The notes under the pieces: generated by a model
What the model was told of the DNA's origin: nothing
The model's input: only the letters and a program-made list of their open reading frames with translations
Database searches by the model: none
Shown: positions 51,273-60,526 of the stretch, piece by piece
Numbering within the stretch: position 1 is the first letter of the stretch
How the letters are laid out: each line of letters starts with the position of its first letter
Program-made: the position numbers and the translations under genes
From: JAJRZL01 sp964557855
GTDB taxonomy: Bacteria; Zixibacteria; MSB-5A5; GN15; FEB-12
Direction of reading: 5' to 3'
Assembly: GCA_964557855.1 (NCBI GenBank)
Contig: CAZLBP010000010.1
Location: 1-64,000, forward strand
Length of the DNA stretch: 64,000 bases

Positions 51273-52175
51273 ATGGCCAGATCAAATGTAGAATTCAAAG
51301 TCGGTATCGTGGTCCTGGTCGGAATCGCCATCCTGGCGGTTTCCTTATATTGGTTGCAGGGCTACACGCTGGAGCGGAACGCCTTTCGCATTCATGTGCT
51401 CTTTGGCGACGTCGGCACGCTGGCAATCGGCAACCGGGTAACGGTGCACGGCGTACGTAAAGGCAAAGTACAAGACATGACTCTGGTCAAGGGCGGAGTG
51501 AAAGTCGATCTCCTTCTAAGCGATGACGTCGCCCTGAGAGAGGACGCTCGCTTCGTTATCAAGAACATGGGCCTGATGGGAGAGCGGTTCGTCGCCGTGT
51601 ATCCCGGTGAGGACTCGGCCCGCTTCGACACCACTCAGGTAGCCAGGGGCCAATACGACACGGGGCTCCCCGACGTCATGGGCCTCATGGGCGAAATGGT
51701 GGCCGAACTGAGAGAATTAGTGTCCGGCATCAGGGAACACGTCGGCTCGGAATCCTTTCTGACCAAATTCAACAGAACCATCACCAGTCTCGAACAGGTC
51801 TCGGCTTCGGTCGCGGAATACCTGGACCGAAACGAGGAAAACGTTGATCAGTCGATTGAAAATCTGGCCGTTGCCAGCAAGAACTTACGGACCCTGTTGG
51901 CCAACAACTCCAGCGCAATCGACTCGACCGTAGATCGCTTCGACCGCATTTCCCGACGGTTGGACGACTTCGTCTACCGTCTCGATACCCTGTCGCAAGC
52001 CGCCCGCCAATTCGCGGACCGCCTGAATTACTCCGACGGCACCCTGCAGCTCCTCATGGAAGACCGGCGCTTGTACGATGATCTGCGCAGCACGGCGGAT
52101 AACATCGATGATCTTATCAACGATATCCGCGCCAACCCCCGCAAATACATCAATCTCACCGTTGAAATCTTCTGA
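51273..52175 (+). CDS. MlaD-like MCE-domain lipid transport protein
   Basis: A 300-aa protein anchored by one N-terminal transmembrane helix (FKVGIVVLVGIAILAVSLYWL) and followed by an MCE domain (VLFGDVGTLAIGNRVTVHGVRKGKV, VIKNMGLMGERFVAVYPG). The remaining 180 residues are helical and heptad-rich, consistent with a coiled-coil tunnel as in longer MCE proteins. GGAAAGA precedes the ATG. The likely partners are MlaE and MlaF encoded at 22-23 kb, although this gene is far from them. Confidence 0.85.
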   Translation: MARSNVEFKVGIVVLVGIAILAVSLYWLQGYTLERNAFRIHVLFGDVGTLAIGNRVTVHGVRKGKVQDMTLVKGGVKVDLLLSDDVALREDARFVIKNMGLMGERFVAVYPGEDSARFDTTQVARGQYDTGLPDVMGLMGEMVAELRELVSGIREHVGSESFLTKFNRTITSLEQVSASVAEYLDRNEENVDQSIENLAVASKNLRTLLANNSSAIDSTVDRFDRISRRLDDFVYRLDTLSQAARQFADRLNYSDGTLQLLMEDRRLYDDLRSTADNIDDLINDIRANPRKYINLTVEIF

Positions 52176-52218
52176 CACATGATCGCACACCGGCCGACCC
52201 CAGCCGCGCAAAAGGCAT

Positions 52219-52246
52219 TGATTGACTCCTCGCCGGACCGTATACT
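52219..52246 (+). promoter_or_regulatory. Sir2 promoter, apparently leaderless
   Basis: TTGATT (about 52218-52223), a 17-nt spacer and TATACT (52241-52246) stand exactly 6 nt from the ATG at 52253. Transcription should begin at the start codon itself. No ribosome-binding site is present, and the -10-to-ATG spacing is the same as at 6308. Confidence 0.5.
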
Positions 52247-52252
52247 ACATCT

Positions 52253-53002
52253 ATGAACAATGACGTTCTCGACCAAATCGTCAGCAAGATACGGAAGAAC
52301 CACCGGTGTGTGGTACTGACGGGAGCCGGTATTTCCGCCGAATCGGGCGTACCCACGTTCCGCGGCAAGGAGGGCTTGTGGGGAAAATTCAAACCGGAAG
52401 AACTGGCCACCATGGATGCCTTCATTTCCAATCCTCAAATCGTCTGGGAATGGTACAACTGGCGGCGAAAACTGATCGCTGATGTCAAACCGAATCCCGG
52501 TCATTATGCACTGGTCGAGATGGAAACCTGGTTCGACAATTTCACCCTGGTTACCCAAAACGTGGACGGGCTGCACCGGATGGCCGGTTCGCAGGAAATC
52601 CTGGAATTGCACGGCAATATCAATCGCAACAAATGCATCGACTGTTCCCGGAGCTTCCCGGAAGATGTTGAAATCGATCCCCATCGAATCCCTGCCTGTC
52701 CTCACTGCGGGGGGAAGATTCGACCGGATGTCGTCTGGTTCGGTGAAATGCTCGATCCGAAGATAATCAACAGTGCTTTCAACGAGGCTGCCCGGGCCGA
52801 TATATTCCTGAGTGTGGGTACCTCGGCCGTTGTTCAGCCGGCGGCATCACTGCCGATCGAGGCCAGGCGTGCCGAGGCCCTGTTGGTGGAAATCAACGTC
52901 GAAAAGACCCCACTCAGTTTCGCCGCCGATTTTCACGTCCCGGCGCCGTCCGGCGAATTCCTGCCCAAAGTTGTAGAACGTTTGAAGCAGACCGTCCCAT
53001 GA
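52253..53002 (+). CDS. cobB: Sir2-family NAD-dependent protein deacylase
   Basis: A 249-aa sirtuin that removes acyl groups from lysines using NAD. Recognised are LTGAGISAESGVPTFRG, the catalytic TQNVDGLHRMAGS, the active histidine in ELHGNI, a zinc-binding pair (CIDC, CPHC), the RPDVVWFGEML segment and GTSAVVQPAASL. It sits directly upstream of a TPR lipoprotein gene, whose long reading frame would overlap it by 4 nt, though the likely start of that gene lies 63 nt further down. Confidence 0.92.
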   Translation: MNNDVLDQIVSKIRKNHRCVVLTGAGISAESGVPTFRGKEGLWGKFKPEELATMDAFISNPQIVWEWYNWRRKLIADVKPNPGHYALVEMETWFDNFTLVTQNVDGLHRMAGSQEILELHGNINRNKCIDCSRSFPEDVEIDPHRIPACPHCGGKIRPDVVWFGEMLDPKIINSAFNEAARADIFLSVGTSAVVQPAASLPIEARRAEALLVEINVEKTPLSFAADFHVPAPSGEFLPKVVERLKQTVP

Positions 53003-53064
53003 CTATTGGCAGAAACCAATCGGGGTCGCAACGGTATAAAAATAATATTCAGCGAGATTGTCAG

Positions 53065-55185
53065 ATGAGGTATCTTTCCGGAACTACAGCCATTATCGCA
53101 TGTTGCCTGATTCCGCTGAGTATTCTCAGTTGCGTCTATTACAATACGTTTTTCAACGCCTCGAAGGCCTTTGACGAGGCTGAGAATACCCGCAAAGAGA
53201 GCACCTACGGACAACCGCGAATTAACCAGGCCAAGTACAACCTTGCTATCGAGAAATCTCTGCTGGTAGTTGAAAATCACCCGAATTCCAAATGGTATGA
53301 TGATGCCCTTTATGTGCTCGGGGTCTCCTACTTCTACGTTGGACAATACCGGAACGCGGAGCGACGCTTTCGCGAAATCCTCGCCAATTATCAGGATTCC
53401 AAATACACCAAGGAAGCTCGGCTCTATCTCGCCAAGGCCCTTTTGGAACAGAAACAGATGACGGATGCGATGGAGATCTTCGAGGAGATTCTCAAGGCCG
53501 ACGTCGACCGCAAATTTCGGGCCGAGGCGGCCATGGCCCTCGGTGACTTCAACTTCAGAAATTGGAACTACGACGAAGCGGCGCGCTACTACCTGGCTGT
53601 CAGAGATACTCTCGGGTCGGGTCAGGAAAAAAAGGTGGCCCAGAGATTCCTCGCCGACAGCTACTTCGAACGGTTCCAATTCAAGGAAGCCCTGAGCGGC
53701 TACCTCCAGATACTGGGCATGGACCCGGACCAGGACGAAAAATACCACGCCCTCTATCAAGCGGCTGTCTGCGCCTACCGACTTCAGAAAATCGATGACG
53801 GTCTGGACTATCTCAATACACTCATCGAAGATGCAGTGTATTTCGATTCTGTCAATGTTCTCAAACTCAGGGTAGCCGAAGGATACGAGTATGATGAAGC
53901 ACTGGAACAGGCGGAATTCGTCTATGAGGAAGTGGCTTCCGAAGCAACCAGAAATGACGTTGTGGCCGAGGCCTATTACAATCTGGGTTTGATCTACCAG
54001 TTCGATTACGACCGGCTGGATAAAGCAAAAGAGTACTATGACAAAGCGGTCGAAGCCGGGCGCTCAACAGAATTCGGTCAGGACGCACTCCAACGCTCAT
54101 CCGATATCGGCAAGCTGGCAACCTTCGCCAGAACAATAGAAATCGACTCGACCACAACCCAGGCCATGATCGATGAAGCTGCTTACACCCAGTATCAACT
54201 GGCCGAAGTCTACTGGTTTCGGCTCGTTAAGCCCGATACGGCCATCCTCGAAATGCAATATGTCGTTGACTCCTTCCCCACTTCATTCGACGCCCCCAAG
54301 GCTATGATCGCCCTGGCCGAAATGGTCCGTGAGCATGAGGAAGATACCGCCCGGGCCGACAGCATCCTTCACGAAATGCTCAATCGCTACCCGCATTCCG
54401 ATTTCGTACCCCAGGCGCTGGAAGCTCTGGATCTCCTCGGCACCGAAGCCGACACGGGCTACGCCGAAAAATATCTGCAAAAAGCCGAAGATTTCCTCGT
54501 TGACGAAGAAAACGTCGATTCGGCTCGAGCCTATTATCAATACGTCGTCGACAACTTTCCGGAATCGAATTTCTATCTCCAGGCGCGGTTCGCGCAGATC
54601 TGGTTGACCGACCAATATGAACACCCGGGGGATTCATCCGTCTACTACGCGTACAAGGACTTTGCCGATTCCTTTCCATCGACTCCGTGGGCATCGGAAG
54701 TCCAGAAACTCATAAACTACCGAAGTACCGGTGGGGACATCCGAAATCCCCGACCCGACGATACACTCGGAGCATTTGCTGACACCGGCCAATTCGCTGA
54801 CTCCGGTTTCGTGGCTACCGAAGAAGGCGACACGACAGGCTATATCGATCCGCAACGCGCCCTCTACATCGATCCCAATGGAGAAACCGCACTCAGCATT
54901 CCCTCCGGAGTCAAAGTCCTGGAAGACCGCTTTCCTTTCGAGTATCCCACGGAGGCGATCGCCGATCGATGGGAAGGCGAACTCTATTTTCAAATCAAAC
55001 TTGATTTTTCCGGCGCTGTCATAGATCTTATCCAGAAGACGTGGTCAGACATTGACGAAATCAATATCCGAGCTGAGGAACATGTGGAAGGCCTGGTCTT
55101 CGACACCCGGCTGATCCCGCCCGAATATGCTGACTCGTGGTTCGTGTATAAACTGAGGATCTTTGTGCCGGATCAATATCGATGA
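53065..55185 (+). CDS. TPR lipoprotein with TonB-C-like terminus
   Basis: I use the ATG at 53065 (706 aa), which gives a short signal and the lipobox LSCVYYNTFFNA; the longer frame places the signal internally. Many TPR units of about 34 residues follow (for example WYDDALYVLGVSYFYVGQYR, AEAAMALGDFNFRNWNYDEA). The final 100 residues (YPTEAIADRWEGELYFQIKL, VEGLVFDTRLIPPEYADSWF) resemble a TonB/energy-transducer C-terminal domain. The protein probably organises an outer-membrane or periplasmic assembly. It overlaps pyrK by 4 nt, an odd partnership. Confidence 0.8.
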   Translation: MRYLSGTTAIIACCLIPLSILSCVYYNTFFNASKAFDEAENTRKESTYGQPRINQAKYNLAIEKSLLVVENHPNSKWYDDALYVLGVSYFYVGQYRNAERRFREILANYQDSKYTKEARLYLAKALLEQKQMTDAMEIFEEILKADVDRKFRAEAAMALGDFNFRNWNYDEAARYYLAVRDTLGSGQEKKVAQRFLADSYFERFQFKEALSGYLQILGMDPDQDEKYHALYQAAVCAYRLQKIDDGLDYLNTLIEDAVYFDSVNVLKLRVAEGYEYDEALEQAEFVYEEVASEATRNDVVAEAYYNLGLIYQFDYDRLDKAKEYYDKAVEAGRSTEFGQDALQRSSDIGKLATFARTIEIDSTTTQAMIDEAAYTQYQLAEVYWFRLVKPDTAILEMQYVVDSFPTSFDAPKAMIALAEMVREHEEDTARADSILHEMLNRYPHSDFVPQALEALDLLGTEADTGYAEKYLQKAEDFLVDEENVDSARAYYQYVVDNFPESNFYLQARFAQIWLTDQYEHPGDSSVYYAYKDFADSFPSTPWASEVQKLINYRSTGGDIRNPRPDDTLGAFADTGQFADSGFVATEEGDTTGYIDPQRALYIDPNGETALSIPSGVKVLEDRFPFEYPTEAIADRWEGELYFQIKLDFSGAVIDLIQKTWSDIDEINIRAEEHVEGLVFDTRLIPPEYADSWFVYKLRIFVPDQYR

Positions 55186-55976
55186 TAAAACCAACCTGTC
55201 AGGACACCCATGTTCTACGTAAAAAAGACCTCAAGAACGATTACTACTCCCTGACCCTGGGACCGTATCCACGAACCGGCTTGTGCCGACCCGGCCACTT
55301 CTTTCACGTACAACTGCCCGCAACCGACATCTTCTTTCGGCGCGCCTTCTCCGTCGCGGGCGTGTCCACTGCGGACAATACCGTTGAAATCATCTTCAGG
55401 CCGTCCGGACACGGGACACGTTTAATGAGCCGCCTGCGAAAGGGAGACTGCCTCAACCTGCTGGGACCCCTGGGAACGCCGTTTGCTTTTCCACGGAAAA
55501 ACGAGTGCGTCGTCATGGCAGCCGGCGGTGTGGGTATGCCGCCCCTGCTGTTTTTCATCGAAGCCATGGCCGCCCGAGGTTTCGACATGCGCCAAGTTCA
55601 CTTCTTCTACGGCGGCAGGTCGGCCGGAGATATCGTCTACCGGCAACGAATCAAGGCCGCAGGTGTCCACGGTTATTGGGTCACCGAAGACGGGACGCTG
55701 GGCAGAAAGGGCCTCGTTACGGAGCCACTTAATGAATTCCTGCAAGCTAACGCGCGCGCGAAAATGCGGTTGTACAGCTGCGGACCGGAACCTATGCTCA
55801 AAGCCGTCAATACGCTGGGACTGCAGTACCATGTGCCCGGTCAGCTGTCAATGGAAGCGCCCATGCCCTGCGGAATCGGCGTCTGCCTGGCCTGTGTCGT
55901 GCCGCTCACGAACGGTGGGCACGCCCGCGTTTGTGTCGACGGTCCTGTATTCGACATCGGCGAGGTCGCCCTGTGA
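55182..55976 (+). CDS. pyrK: Dihydroorotate dehydrogenase electron-transfer subunit
   Basis: PyrK feeds NADH electrons to PyrD in the PyrDII (class 1B) enzyme. The 264-aa protein has an FAD domain (RPGHFFHVQLPA, FRRAFSVAGVS), an NAD domain (VVMAAGGVGMPPLLFFIEAM) and four 2Fe-2S cysteines (CGIGVCLACVVPL ... ARVCVDG). Its ATG overlaps the TPR gene's stop (ATGA). Confidence 0.93.
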   Translation: MIKPTCQDTHVLRKKDLKNDYYSLTLGPYPRTGLCRPGHFFHVQLPATDIFFRRAFSVAGVSTADNTVEIIFRPSGHGTRLMSRLRKGDCLNLLGPLGTPFAFPRKNECVVMAAGGVGMPPLLFFIEAMAARGFDMRQVHFFYGGRSAGDIVYRQRIKAAGVHGYWVTEDGTLGRKGLVTEPLNEFLQANARAKMRLYSCGPEPMLKAVNTLGLQYHVPGQLSMEAPMPCGIGVCLACVVPLTNGGHARVCVDGPVFDIGEVAL

Positions 55977-56893
55977 CGACGGACCTGAGTGTCAATATCG
56001 CCGGCGTGGAATTCGTAAATCCCATCATGACGGCTTCCGGATGTTGCGCGTATGGTGAAGAACTCGCTCGCGTTTTCTCCCTCAAAAAGCTGGGCGCCCT
56101 CGTCACCAAGTCGATCACTCGCGAACCCCGGCTCGGCCACCCTCCGCCCCGTACTGCCGAAACCGCCTCCGGTATGCTCAATGCCATCGGTCTGGCCAAT
56201 GTCGGCATTGATCGTTTCATACAGGAGAAAATCCTGTTCCTCAAGAAGAGCGGCACGAAGATTATCGTCAACGTGGCCGGCTCTTCACTGAAAGAATATA
56301 TCGACATCTGCTCCCGCCTCGAACAATGCGACGGCGGCATCGACATGGTCGAGCTCAACATAAGCTGCCCGAATGTCAACGAGGGCGGCATGGAATTCGG
56401 CAGCCACCCCAGACAAACGGAAAAGGCCGTGGCCGCCGCCAAGAAAGTCCTGTCCGTACCGCTGATCGCCAAACTGTCGCCCAATGTGACCAGCATTGTC
56501 GACATTGCCAAAGCGGCCGAGCAGGGCGGCGCGGATGCGTTGTCCCTCATCAATTCCGTCGTGGGCACGTCCATCGACATCGAAACCTGGCAACCTCGGT
56601 TGACCAACAACAAAGGCGGTTTGACCGGCCCGGCTATTAAACCGATCGCCCTGGCCATGGTGGATACCGTTCATCACAACTGTCGCTTGCCGATTATCGG
56701 TATCGGCGGCATCGCTAAAGTCGAGGATGTTATCGAATTTATTCTCTGCGGCGCTACGGCAGTCGAGGTCGGCACCGCCCTGTTCGTGGAACCGGACCTG
56801 CCGGTGAAACTGGTTGCCGGCCTCAGAAACTACCTCAAGCGAAAAGGGCTGCTCTCCATAAACGATCTCAGAGGAAAAGTGAGGAAGTACTAA
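55973..56893 (+). CDS. pyrD: Dihydroorotate dehydrogenase, class 1B catalytic subunit
   Basis: PyrD oxidises dihydroorotate to orotate with FMN. The start is the GTG at 55973 overlapping the pyrK stop. The 306-aa sequence includes GVEFVNPIMTASGCCAYGEEL, ITREPRLGHPPPR, and the GIGGIAKVEDVIEFILCGA phosphate-binding strand. The catalytic cysteine is in the NISCPNVNEGG loop, as in class 1 enzymes. Confidence 0.94.
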   Translation: MTTDLSVNIAGVEFVNPIMTASGCCAYGEELARVFSLKKLGALVTKSITREPRLGHPPPRTAETASGMLNAIGLANVGIDRFIQEKILFLKKSGTKIIVNVAGSSLKEYIDICSRLEQCDGGIDMVELNISCPNVNEGGMEFGSHPRQTEKAVAAAKKVLSVPLIAKLSPNVTSIVDIAKAAEQGGADALSLINSVVGTSIDIETWQPRLTNNKGGLTGPAIKPIALAMVDTVHHNCRLPIIGIGGIAKVEDVIEFILCGATAVEVGTALFVEPDLPVKLVAGLRNYLKRKGLLSINDLRGKVRKY

Positions 56894-57870
56894 TGCCTGC
56901 ACTCGATCAACTACAGAAGATACAATCGCAGAACAAGTCGATGATTTGCCTCGGTCTCGATCTCGACCCCCGGAGAATGCCGACCGACTACACCAAAACC
57001 GTCAAGAGTATGTTCGACTTCACGACCCGCATTGTCGAGGCGACTGCCGATCTTGTTTGCGCCTACAAACCGAACCTGGCGTTCTACGAATCCCTGGGAG
57101 CGGAAGGCATCTCTCTTTTGCGCATGATTCGACAGCGAATCCCGAAGGACGTACCCGTCATTATAGACGGTAAACGAGGAGACATCGGCAATACCTCGGC
57201 TCACTACGCCCAGGCGCTGTTCGAACAGTTCGACGCCGATTGGGTCACGTTGAATCCGTACATGGGCTATGATTCCCTGCGCCCGTTTCTCGAATACAAG
57301 GAAAAGGGAGTTTTCGTCCTCTGCCTCACGTCCAATACCGGCTCGAAAGACTTCCAGATTCTTAATGTCGACGGCAAGCCGCTCTACCAGGTTGTGGCCG
57401 AAAAAGTAGACTACTGGAACAAAGCCCACAACTGCGGTCTTGTGGTTGGGGCAACGGCTCCGGAGCAGCTCAAGGAGATCCGCGCGATCGCCGGCGCCAT
57501 GCCCATATTGATTCCCGGCGTCGGCGCCCAGGGCGGATCCCTGGAAACCGCCGCCCAGTACGGCACCGATGGCTTCCGCAAGATAGCCGTCATAAATGTC
57601 TCCCGCTCGGTCCTTTATGCTTCGGCCGAAGCCGATTTCGCACAGCGGGCCCGCCAGGAACTGGTCAAGCTCAACAGCATCATCAACGAGCTCAAAGCCG
57701 GAGAACGCGAGGCGCCCCCGCCGCCGAGTCAACCCCAACAGCCCGAGGAACCGCAAAAACCGCCCACCATGCCCAAGCCGCCACCCATCCCGACCCCGCC
57801 GCCCATCCCGACCCCGCCGCCCACCCTACCGAATGAGGACTCCCCGCCATCCGAAAACTCCACCCAGTAG
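56893..57870 (+). CDS. pyrF: Orotidine-5'-phosphate decarboxylase with proline-rich C-terminal tail
   Basis: PyrF decarboxylates OMP to UMP. The 325-aa product contains DGKRGDIGNTSAHYAQALFE (catalytic Lys-Asp set), IPGVGAQGGSLETAAQYG and NVSRSVLY. The enzyme proper ends near residue 270, after which comes a tail of about 55 residues that is nearly half proline (PPPPSQPQQPEEPQKPP, then repeats of PPPIPTP). Such a tail is not part of the normal enzyme and may be a docking element or the result of tandem repeat growth. The start overlaps the pyrD stop by one base (TAATG). Confidence 0.92.
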   Translation: MPALDQLQKIQSQNKSMICLGLDLDPRRMPTDYTKTVKSMFDFTTRIVEATADLVCAYKPNLAFYESLGAEGISLLRMIRQRIPKDVPVIIDGKRGDIGNTSAHYAQALFEQFDADWVTLNPYMGYDSLRPFLEYKEKGVFVLCLTSNTGSKDFQILNVDGKPLYQVVAEKVDYWNKAHNCGLVVGATAPEQLKEIRAIAGAMPILIPGVGAQGGSLETAAQYGTDGFRKIAVINVSRSVLYASAEADFAQRARQELVKLNSIINELKAGEREAPPPPSQPQQPEEPQKPPTMPKPPPIPTPPPIPTPPPTLPNEDSPPSENSTQ

Positions 57871-58162
57871 GTTGCACTTCGACTGAAAAGCAAGTCTTAA
57901 GCCAACGCAGCTGCAAAAGACATAAACCGAACGAACCTCGTTTCGCGTAGCGGCCGAGCTTGTCCCCGCCGATCCGGTAGGCCGATGCGGCACAAGGCCT
58001 CACGCCGAGCGTCGCAAATTTCATCCTGGACGATATTAACCATATGTACAGGCATGGGACAGTGTAAACGCCGGCCACTGAACGGACCCACCCCGCACAC
58101 GAAACGGACACTTGGGTTACCCTGAGCGGAGTCGAAGGATGAAGGAGATCGAGCCGTGCCCC
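57871..58162. other. Intergenic, contains the CCCTGAGCGGAGTCGAAGG motif
   Basis: Between the convergent pyrF and rqcH genes. The motif CCCTGAGCGGAGTCGAAGG (around 58120-58138) is a widely dispersed intergenic repeat in metagenome-derived bacteria. No gene, tRNA or clear terminator is seen. Several small frames in the remainder lack any protein-like features. Confidence 0.5.
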
Positions 58163-59827
58163 CTACCCCTCCGGCTTCCGCGGTTCCACCATCACCGACT
58201 TCTCCCGCTCCACCGTCACCAGCCCCGGCTTGGCCTTGCGCGGCTTGCGCACGTATTTCCTTGGAGCGTAGATAACAGGCACCACGCTTTCGTTGCGCGC
58301 CTTGCTGAACCAGGCCGCCACCGAAGCGGCTTCTGCAATCTCCGACATCGACGGCTCGAACGACTTGTTAGGATACTTGATCACCACGTGCGAGCCGGGA
58401 CACTGCTGCGCATGAAACCAGAGCTCGTACGGTTTCGCGAACTCGAAAGTGGTGCGGTCGTTGTCGCTGCCGTCTCGCCCCACCAATATAGTTAACCCGG
58501 TCGACAAAGCGTACCTCCTGAACGGCATCCGGGGACCGGCTTCTGCCTTTTCACGTTCACCGGGAAGAAGTGACGAGATCTCGTTTCTATACCGCTCGTA
58601 AGCGGCCTCGAAATTGTCCTCCAGTTCCCGCTGCATCTGTCTCAGGGCATCCAGTTCCTGCCGGCTGATTTCCATCCGACGTTCCAGCAATTGCAGTCCT
58701 TCCCGTCCTTTGCGATATCGCTTGAAGTAGGATTCGACGTTCTCCGACGGCGATAGCGCCGGGGCGAGCGATATAACGACATCTTCGTGGGGCTCGGAAT
58801 AGACGTCCTTCACCCTAATCTCCTGCGCTCCTTTGGCTATTTCGGTGAAGTGTATTTGCAGCAATTCGCCCAGCCGCTTGTAGTTCTCATAGTCACGCGC
58901 GGACTTGATATCTTGTTCTATCTTGTCCAATCGTCGCTCTAAGCGCTTAACGGCCCGTCTTACCGCCTGCAGGACCGTCTTGCGCTCATCCGCCTCCTCC
59001 ACCTGTGTCTGACGGGTCAGACACAGATGCAGTATGGCTAACGAAAGCGACTTGAACTTCTCCGGCTGCTCATCGCGACTCGACAGCTTGAAAGGAAACG
59101 CCTGCAGCTTCCCCTCAATGCGGTACAGGTACCCGGTTGAAGTCTCCATGAACAGCTCCGCCAGATCACGAATGCTGCGAGAGATATTGGACACGTCATC
59201 TCGCCCGACCGATTCCGATTCAACGTTCGCCCGCACCAGAACTTCCCGGGCCAACGCGCGATTTAACCCCAGCACGTTCTTCGACAATATCTGCACCGGA
59301 GATCCGGTTTCCTCTGCCCCGAACAGTGTACTTATCTCGGACTCCGTAACGTCGAGTGGGTTAAGCCCTTCAGGAGGCGACGGCGGCTGATACGGTTGTT
59401 CCGATGCGAATGAGCGTTTCCGGAGAGTGGCCGTTATCCGCTCCTGTTCATCAAGCAGCCACAGGTTGCCGTTCTGCCCCAATCCTTCGCAAATGAGATA
59501 AGCGGTCTTACCGTTGACCTCCAGTGTGAACCGCACAATTCGGTCAAAACCTGCCTGTTCGACTCGTCTGACGGCCGCGCCCTTAATATCAAAGAACGGC
59601 CAGGGCTTCTCCCGCGTGTCGATCTTGATCTTGGAAGCCGGCGCCAGAAAAACTCCGTTACCGTGGGGATGGTAAATGAAACCGAACGCCAGGCGCGATT
59701 TGTCCCGCTTCAGGAAAATGTAGGCCGCTCGCTCCTTCTTATAGAACTCGGTAGCGACTATTTCGGCCCCGACGGCATCGCTTCCGAGCTCGGAAACCAA
59801 TGACAACATGTGAAGCGCCGTTTGCAT
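58163..59827 (-). CDS. rqcH: NFACT-family protein RqcH (ribosome quality control)
   Basis: RqcH-type proteins bind stalled 50S subunits and direct alanine tailing. The 554-aa product has the N-terminal NFACT-N domain (VSELGSDAVGAEIVAT, FGFIYHPHGNGVFL), a central coiled coil (KRLERRLDKIEQDIKSARDY) and the C-terminal NFACT-R segment (LWFHAQQCPGSHVVIKYPNK, then RNESVVPVIYAPRKYVRKPR). The basic end is typical. Confidence 0.9.
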   Translation of the reverse strand: MQTALHMLSLVSELGSDAVGAEIVATEFYKKERAAYIFLKRDKSRLAFGFIYHPHGNGVFLAPASKIKIDTREKPWPFFDIKGAAVRRVEQAGFDRIVRFTLEVNGKTAYLICEGLGQNGNLWLLDEQERITATLRKRSFASEQPYQPPSPPEGLNPLDVTESEISTLFGAEETGSPVQILSKNVLGLNRALAREVLVRANVESESVGRDDVSNISRSIRDLAELFMETSTGYLYRIEGKLQAFPFKLSSRDEQPEKFKSLSLAILHLCLTRQTQVEEADERKTVLQAVRRAVKRLERRLDKIEQDIKSARDYENYKRLGELLQIHFTEIAKGAQEIRVKDVYSEPHEDVVISLAPALSPSENVESYFKRYRKGREGLQLLERRMEISRQELDALRQMQRELEDNFEAAYERYRNEISSLLPGEREKAEAGPRMPFRRYALSTGLTILVGRDGSDNDRTTFEFAKPYELWFHAQQCPGSHVVIKYPNKSFEPSMSEIAEAASVAAWFSKARNESVVPVIYAPRKYVRKPRKAKPGLVTVEREKSVMVEPRKPEG

Positions 59828-60065
59828 TGGGGGAATATAGGAATTCCGTGTGATTTAGCAAATAACCGGTCGATCGGTGAATAGGAAATCGTGAATCTGT
59901 CGGGTATGATGTATAATCCTGATTAACCGGGCTTCGGGTGGTGAATTTAGTTGATTAGAGAGGTCTATGAATATATATTTGGACGCTGACTTCGATAACA
60001 ATTGTCAATGCGGCAACTTATGGCGTCGCACCAATCTACCACCCGTTTACTGGAAAGGAATGGTC

Positions 60066-60461
60066 ATGAGCCACAATCACCTGGAACTACTGCAAAAGGG
60101 GTACGCCAATTTCGCCAAAGGAGACATCCCGGCCGTTCTGGACATGTTTGATGCCAATATCGACTGGACCGTAATGGAAGGTTTTCCTTATGGCGGCAAG
60201 TACAACGGACCGGATGAAGTATTAGAAAACGTCTTCATGAAACTGGGATCAGAATGGGATAAATGGCACGCTGAACCCATCGAGTTCATGGAAAACGGAG
60301 ATAAAATCGTAGTCCTGGGCAAATATTCCGGTACCTACAAGGCTACCGGCAAGAGCGTCGAGACAGATTTCGCGCACGTCTGGACTCTTCGTGACGGTAA
60401 AGCGGTGAAATTCGTGCAGTACACAGATACGGCGGTGATTCAGACGGCACTGCAGTCCTGA
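60066..60461 (+). CDS. NTF2/SnoaL-like protein
   Basis: A 131-aa cone-shaped alpha+beta protein of the NTF2-like superfamily (LLQKGYANFAKGDIPAVLDM, FDANIDWTV, VVLGKYSGTYKATGKSVETD, then FAHVWTLRDGKAVKFVQYTD). Members range from enzymes to ligand carriers, and no catalytic residue can be assigned. The ATG at 60066 has AAGGA 6 nt upstream; ATGs at 60060 and earlier are less well placed. Confidence 0.78.
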   Translation: MSHNHLELLQKGYANFAKGDIPAVLDMFDANIDWTVMEGFPYGGKYNGPDEVLENVFMKLGSEWDKWHAEPIEFMENGDKIVVLGKYSGTYKATGKSVETDFAHVWTLRDGKAVKFVQYTDTAVIQTALQS

Positions 60462-60472
60462 ACAGTTTGCTC

Positions 60473-60510
60473 CCGTTTCTTCCCGGGACAGGTATCTCGG
60501 GAAGAAACGG
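60473..60510. terminator. Hairpin between convergent genes, likely bidirectional terminator
   Basis: CCGTTTCTTCCCG at 60473-60485 pairs perfectly with 60498-60510 over a 12-nt loop. There is no T-tract on either side, so the hairpin would terminate less efficiently than a classical one. It lies just between the ends of the NTF2-like gene (60461) and the dockerin-tailed gene (60527). Confidence 0.5.
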
Positions 60511-60526
60511 ACAATTACTCACATCC

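Noticed and set aside
57897..58100. Short minus-strand reading frames in the pyrF-rqcH gap
   Set aside because: Low-complexity translation of repeat-bearing intergenic DNA with no credible start signal.
58118..58140. CCCTGAGCGGAGTCGAAGG motif as a regulatory site
   Set aside because: It is a widespread dispersed repeat and is not positioned like an operator.
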